Source: JACMNW01 sp963708425 (GTDB lineage Bacteria; Pseudomonadota; Alphaproteobacteria; Rhodobacterales; Rhodobacteraceae). From it: 64,000 nt of DNA. The stretch covers positions 2,976,001 through 3,040,000 of the forward strand of contig OY970206.1 in NCBI GenBank assembly GCA_963708425.1. Reading direction: 5' to 3'. The notes below the pieces were generated by a model. That model saw nothing but the letters and a program-made list of their open reading frames with translations, was not told the origin of the DNA and did no database searches. Of this stretch, positions 63,948 to 64,000 are shown one piece after another; position 1 is the stretch's first letter; each line of letters begins with the position of its first letter. The position numbers and the translations under genes were made by a program.

Positions 63948-64000
63948 CTGCGGATCAGGCCGACCAAGCGGCCCCGCACTTTGACCAGATGGTCGGGGTA
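63941..64000 (-). CDS. lexA: LexA repressor (C-terminal codons only)
   Basis: The minus strand from the window edge reads YPDHLVKVRGRLVGLIRSY and then TGA at 63943-63941. The VRGRLVGLIRSY ending matches LexA C-termini (VxGxLVGLxRxY), and lexA is the known neighbour of comEC and gltX in Rhodobacteraceae. Only 19 codons are present, so the call leans on gene order. It is tail-to-tail with comEC. Confidence 0.75.
   Translation of the reverse strand, partial: YPDHLVKVRGRLVGLIRSY

Overview
The window looks like a chromosomal stretch of an alphaproteobacterium of the Rhodobacteraceae (Rhodobacter/Roseobacter group). The reasons are high G+C coding sequence with alphaproteobacterial-type proteins throughout, an imuA-imuB-dnaE2 mutasome preceded by a GTTC-N7-GTTC LexA box, the aerobic cobaltochelatase genes cobT and cobS, and the gene run gltA-gltX-comEC-lexA, which I recall from this family.

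Layout. Positions 1-3406 hold the SOS mutasome on the minus strand (dnaE2 cut by the window edge). Positions 3513-10754 are an accessory block: four minus-strand genes encoding an SGNH hydrolase, a trypsin-like protease, an animal-type haem peroxidase and a trypsin-nuclease fusion. Positions 10755-11797 are non-coding or decayed, with a double inverted-repeat element and the tail of a broken outer-membrane protein gene. An FAD oxidoreductase (minus) and a secreted RTX-type protein (plus) follow, the latter ending in a terminator.

Positions 15322-25547 are an integrated mobile element of 10.2 kb, bounded by 16-bp direct repeats that match the 3' end of a tRNA gene with a CAT anticodon. It carries head genes only (connector, large terminase, HNH nuclease, HK97-type capsid, prohead protease, portal), an Arr-like ADP-ribosyltransferase, a small repressor with a divergent promoter, several unknown small genes and a tyrosine integrase. 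There are no tail, lysis or recognisable replication genes, so it resembles a capsid-forming phage satellite. Joining its ends on paper puts the integrase gene 4 bp before an ATG that reads in frame across the attachment core into the first head gene. The structural operon would thus be connected to the element's promoter only after excision.

Positions 25608-64000 are mostly core chromosome: purM-purN, rnd, a lipoprotein, sufE, DUF427, aminopeptidase P with cobT, an FMN reductase, cobS, a J-domain protein, a BolA protein, malate synthase G, an ArsR regulator with two AHSA1-domain proteins, pepN, a lytic transglycosylase, gatB, a phosphotransferase, DUF4177, an aminotransferase, valS, an Lrp regulator divergent from an ornithine-decarboxylase-type gene, a lone CoxL-type molybdenum hydroxylase subunit, a DUF2235 protein, aguB, gltA, gltX, comEC and the last codons of lexA. 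Two polyamine genes (the decarboxylase and aguB) lie within 5 kb of each other. LexA at the right edge presumably represses the mutasome at the left edge.

All calls rest on reading the sequence; no database search was run.
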